From the NCBI GenBank assembly GCA_050743365.1, contig JBOGFI010000257.1, positions 1 to 7,458 on the forward strand: a stretch of DNA of 7,458 nucleotides. Reading direction: 5' to 3'. Under the pieces are notes generated by a model. That model saw only the letters and a program-made list of their open reading frames with translations, was not told the origin of the DNA and ran no database searches. Shown in pieces: positions 5,139 through 7,458 of the stretch. This DNA comes from JBOGFI01 sp050743365. GTDB lineage: Bacteria > Actinomycetota > Acidimicrobiia > IMCC26256 > JACDBD01. The first letter of the stretch is position 1. Each line of letters begins with the position of its first letter. The position numbers and the translations under genes were made by a program.

Positions 5139-6848
5139 GTGGCGTACGACCTGGTGATCGAGGGCGGGACGGTCGTCGACGGAACCGGCGGGCCCGCCTT
5201 CCGCGCCGACGTGGCTGTGCAGGGCGAGCGCATCGTCGCCGTCGGTGAGGTCGACGGGCGCGGGGCGCGCACGGTCGACGCCGACGGCCGCGTCGTGACG
5301 CCCGGCTTCGTCGACGCGCACACCCACCTCGACGCCCAGATCGCGTGGGACCCGATCGCGTCGTCGTCGTGCTGGCACGGCGTCACCTCGGTGGTGCTGG
5401 GCAACTGCGGCGTGACCTTCGCCCCGTGCAAGCCCGAGGACCGCGAGTACCTGGCCGAGCTGATGGAGTCGGTCGAGGACATCCCGGCCGCGAGCATCCT
5501 CTCCGGCCTGGCGTGGGACTGGCAGACCTACGGCGAGTACCTCGACGCGGTGGACGCCCTGCCCAAGGGCGTGAACGTCGGTGGCATGGTCGGCCACTGC
5601 GCGGTGCGGCACTGGGCCATGGGCGAACGGGGCCTCGACCAGGCGCCGGCGTCGCGCGACGACATCGACGCGATGGTGGCGCTGGTCGACGAGGCGCTCG
5701 CCGCCGGCGCCCTCGGCTTCTCCACCTCCCGCACGATGCTGCACCGCGTTCCCGACGGCCGGCCCGTGCCCGGCACGTACGCGCAGCCCGAGGAGCTGCT
5801 CGCCATCGCCGGCGTCCTGGGGCGTCACGGTCGCGGGACGTTCGAGGCCGCGCCCCGTCTCGGCGAGCGCGACGGCGACGATCTCACCAACACCCGCGCC
5901 GAGGTGGGGTGGATGGCGGAGGTGAACCGCACCACCGGCCGGCCGGTCACGTTCGGCCTGGCTCACAGCACCCTTCGGCCCGACCTGCACGCGCGCGTGC
6001 TCTCCTTCGTCGACGACGCTGCCGCCGACGGTGCCTGGCTGCGCCCGCAGACCACGGCGCGGGGCATTGCCATCCTCTTCGGGCTGTGCCACCGCACCCC
6101 GTTCGACGGCGCGCCGGCGTGGCGGGCGCTCCAGCCACTCGACCTCGAGGGCCGCCTCGCGGCTCTCGACGACGACGAGCGCCGGGCGGAGCTCGTGCAG
6201 GCCGCCGCCGAGCAGCCCACCGGCCTCGACCTCACCGGCGTCTACTTCGTCGGCACCGACGAGGCCCGCTACGACTACTCGCCCCCCGACAGCCTCGCCG
6301 CCCACGCGACGCGGGCGGGCGAGGCGCCGGTCGAGACCTTCATCCGGATGTCCCGCGAGAGCCGCGGGCGGGCGCTGTTCAGCTTCCCGTTCCTCAACCA
6401 GAGCTTCGACGCCGTCGACGAGATGCTGCACCATCCTCAGGTCATGCTGGGGTTGGGCGACTCCGGCGCCCACGTGGGCATGATCATGGACGCCGGCCTG
6501 CCCACCTTCTTCCTCGCCCACTGGGTGCGCGACCGGGGCGCGTTCACGCTCGAGGACGGGATCCGGCGGCTCACCTCCGACACCGCGACGGTGTTCGGCA
6601 TCGGGGACCGGGGTGTGATCCGCGAAGGCGCGTTCGCCGACCTGAACGTGCTCGACCTGGAAGCGCTGCGCCTGCCGCTGCCCGAGTACTTGCACGACTT
6701 CCCTGGCGGCGCCGGTCGTTTCGTCCAGACGTCGGAGGGCTACGACTGCACGATCGTCAATGGCCAGCCGTTCATGGAGGACGGCGAGCACACGGGGGCT
6801 CTGGCCGGCACGTTGCTCCGCAGCCGGACGGCGCCGGCGGCCGGATGA
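5139..6848 (+). CDS. N-acyl-D-amino-acid deacylase-like amidohydrolase
   Basis: A 569-residue amidohydrolase-3 enzyme related to D-aminoacylase and N-acyl-D-amino-acid deacylases, which hydrolyse amide bonds of N-acylated compounds; the true substrate is unknown. The N-terminal composite beta domain is YDLVIEGGTVVDGTG, followed by PGFVDAHTHLDAQ (H61, H63), then WHGVTSVVLGNCGVTFAP (C90, equivalent to the metal-bridging Cys of D-aminoacylase), VGHCAVRHWAMGERG, ALGFSTSRTMLHR, and LGLGDSGAHVG (D441, the catalytic-type Asp; H445). The C-terminal beta domain contains FADLNVLDLEAL. Where classical D-aminoacylases carry a metal-binding His in a strand such as SHxR, this protein has RGTFEAAPR (E236), while FGLAHST keeps a His (H276). 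This appears to belong to a common subfamily rather than to show decay. GTG start with GGGAGGA just upstream. Its stop overlaps the ATG of the next gene by ATGA, so they are one operon. No signal peptide. Confidence 0.88.
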   Translation: MAYDLVIEGGTVVDGTGGPAFRADVAVQGERIVAVGEVDGRGARTVDADGRVVTPGFVDAHTHLDAQIAWDPIASSSCWHGVTSVVLGNCGVTFAPCKPEDREYLAELMESVEDIPAASILSGLAWDWQTYGEYLDAVDALPKGVNVGGMVGHCAVRHWAMGERGLDQAPASRDDIDAMVALVDEALAAGALGFSTSRTMLHRVPDGRPVPGTYAQPEELLAIAGVLGRHGRGTFEAAPRLGERDGDDLTNTRAEVGWMAEVNRTTGRPVTFGLAHSTLRPDLHARVLSFVDDAAADGAWLRPQTTARGIAILFGLCHRTPFDGAPAWRALQPLDLEGRLAALDDDERRAELVQAAAEQPTGLDLTGVYFVGTDEARYDYSPPDSLAAHATRAGEAPVETFIRMSRESRGRALFSFPFLNQSFDAVDEMLHHPQVMLGLGDSGAHVGMIMDAGLPTFFLAHWVRDRGAFTLEDGIRRLTSDTATVFGIGDRGVIREGAFADLNVLDLEALRLPLPEYLHDFPGGAGRFVQTSEGYDCTIVNGQPFMEDGEHTGALAGTLLRSRTAPAAG

Positions 6849-7408
6849 CCGGCCGGCCCGAGCGGCCTCGCGTCGCGCCACTCCCGGCGAACGAGCGCGA
6901 CGAGCAGGCCCGGGAGCTCCTGACCGGTCTCCCATCCGATGGGCCCGCGTCGGGCATCTTCGCCACGCTCGTGCGCCACCCGGGCCTGTTCCGCAAGTGG
7001 CTGCCGTTCGGCGGGAAGCTGCTGTCCGGCAAGATCCCGGCCCGTGACCGCGAGCTGCTGATCCTGCGAACGGCCTGGAACTGCCGCTCGGAGTACGAGT
7101 GGGGCCAGCACGTGCTGCTCGCAGGAGCCGAGGGCATCACCGACGCCGAGATCGAGCGTGTCGCGCGTGGGCCCGTCGACTCGGAGTGGGACGAGCTCGA
7201 CGCCGCGTTGCTGCGGGCGGCCGACGAGCTGCACCACGACGCGTGCATCGGGGACGGCACGTGGGCCGCGCTGGCCGAGCGCTACGACGAGCGCCAACTC
7301 GTCGAGCTGCCCATGCTCGTCGGCAACTACCACCTGGTCGCGTTCACGCTGAACTCGCTCGGGGTCGAGCGCGAGGACGGCGTGCCCGGCTTCCCCGCGG
7401 GGGCGTAG
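6845..7408 (+). CDS. Carboxymuconolactone decarboxylase (CMD/AhpD-like) family protein
   Basis: A 187-residue all-helical CMD-family protein. The core helix is IPARDRELLILRTAWNCRSEYEWGQH (C80, E83, H89), corresponding to the AhpD active-site helix, but the second Cys of the CxxC redox pair is replaced by Glu83. A peroxidase-reductase role like AhpD is therefore unlikely; relatives with this C-x2-E-x5-H pattern are common in actinobacterial and proteobacterial catabolic clusters without assigned activity. C-terminal helices are DAALLRAADELHHDACIGDGTW and QLVELPMLVGNYHLVAFTLNSLGV, the usual end of the family. The ATG at 6845 overlaps the deacylase stop (ATGA), so the reading is coupled and the start is well fixed. 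It probably acts on the same pathway as the deacylase (inference). Confidence 0.88.
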   Translation: MTGRPERPRVAPLPANERDEQARELLTGLPSDGPASGIFATLVRHPGLFRKWLPFGGKLLSGKIPARDRELLILRTAWNCRSEYEWGQHVLLAGAEGITDAEIERVARGPVDSEWDELDAALLRAADELHHDACIGDGTWAALAERYDERQLVELPMLVGNYHLVAFTLNSLGVEREDGVPGFPAGA

Positions 7409-7413
7409 CCGGG

Positions 7414-7458
7414 ATGGAGCCCGGCCTCCCGCCCGAGGCCGCCGGCGACGCGCCCGGC
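7414..7458 (+). other. Possible start of next gene, truncated by window end
   Basis: An ATG five bases after the CMD-family stop opens a frame of 15 codons that runs off the window edge, rich in Pro, Gly and Ala. No Shine-Dalgarno is present, although tight spacing would allow coupling. Too short to recognise; it could equally be noncoding. Confidence 0.25.

Noticed and set aside
5345..6844. Plus-strand frame upstream of and in frame with the CMD-family gene
   Set aside because: It is the +2 shadow of the deacylase, rich in Arg and Pro with no motif. The true CMD-family gene begins at ATG 6845.
4662..6935. Minus-strand frame of 757 codons opposite the deacylase
   Set aside because: Low-complexity Arg/Gly/Ala/Val-rich translation typical of the antisense of a high-GC gene. 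The plus-strand deacylase has all the family motifs.
7408..7425. Perfect 6-bp inverted repeat GCCGGG / CCCGGC as terminator of the CMD operon
   Set aside because: No T tract follows, and such short GC repeats arise easily at this composition. It also overlaps a possible next start codon.
1..7458. CRISPR arrays, tRNA or rRNA genes, insertion sequences, attachment sites
   Set aside because: No direct repeat series, cloverleaf, transposase or terminal inverted repeats were found by eye on either strand.

Overview
The window is very GC-rich (my estimate by eye is about 70%). Codons end almost always in G or C, GTG starts are common, and genes are packed tightly with several likely leaderless or translationally coupled starts. 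This suggests an uncultured high-GC actinobacterium, perhaps Acidimicrobiia-like. That assignment is inference from composition and gene types; no rRNA or marker gene is present.

Layout. Positions 20-1132 (+) hold an intact amidohydrolase-2 family metal-dependent hydrolase. Convergent to it, 1145-1833 (-) is the wreck of a second, different amidohydrolase, missing an internal block of about 45-55 codons and frameshifted at the junction. Divergent from the wreck, a three-gene cassette runs on the plus strand: an uncharacterised 346-residue protein (1869-2909), a UGSC-type selenoprotein (2941-3465) and a small NifU-like CxxC protein (3470 to about 3716, with an apparent +1 frameshift near its end). 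On the minus strand follows a directly abutting pair: a PlsC-like acyltransferase (4202-5029) and then an SRPBCC/polyketide-cyclase-like protein (3743-4201). Divergent from that pair is a plus-strand operon of an N-acyl-D-amino-acid deacylase-like amidohydrolase (5139-6848) and a carboxymuconolactone-decarboxylase-family protein (6845-7408), overlapping by ATGA. A possible next gene begins at 7414.

The most interesting object is the selenoprotein. A conventional gene caller ends it at an in-frame TGA (3217-3219) after 92 codons. The same frame continues for 81 more codons with clear family resemblance. The TGA encodes the U of a D-U-G-S-C-T-S motif, and a hairpin with an 8-bp perfect upper stem and a G-starting loop sits about 20 nt downstream, where a bacterial SECIS element should be. 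The product resembles the C-terminal, Sec-bearing part of glycine reductase component B (GrdB), but no other glycine-reductase subunit is in view.

The three-gene cassette (large protein, Sec protein, NifU-like protein) looks like a small redox or reductive enzyme system of unknown substrate. It lies among hydrolases (two or three amidohydrolases and a CMD-family protein), as expected for a catabolic accessory region. Joint function of the cassette and the flanking hydrolases is inference from position only.
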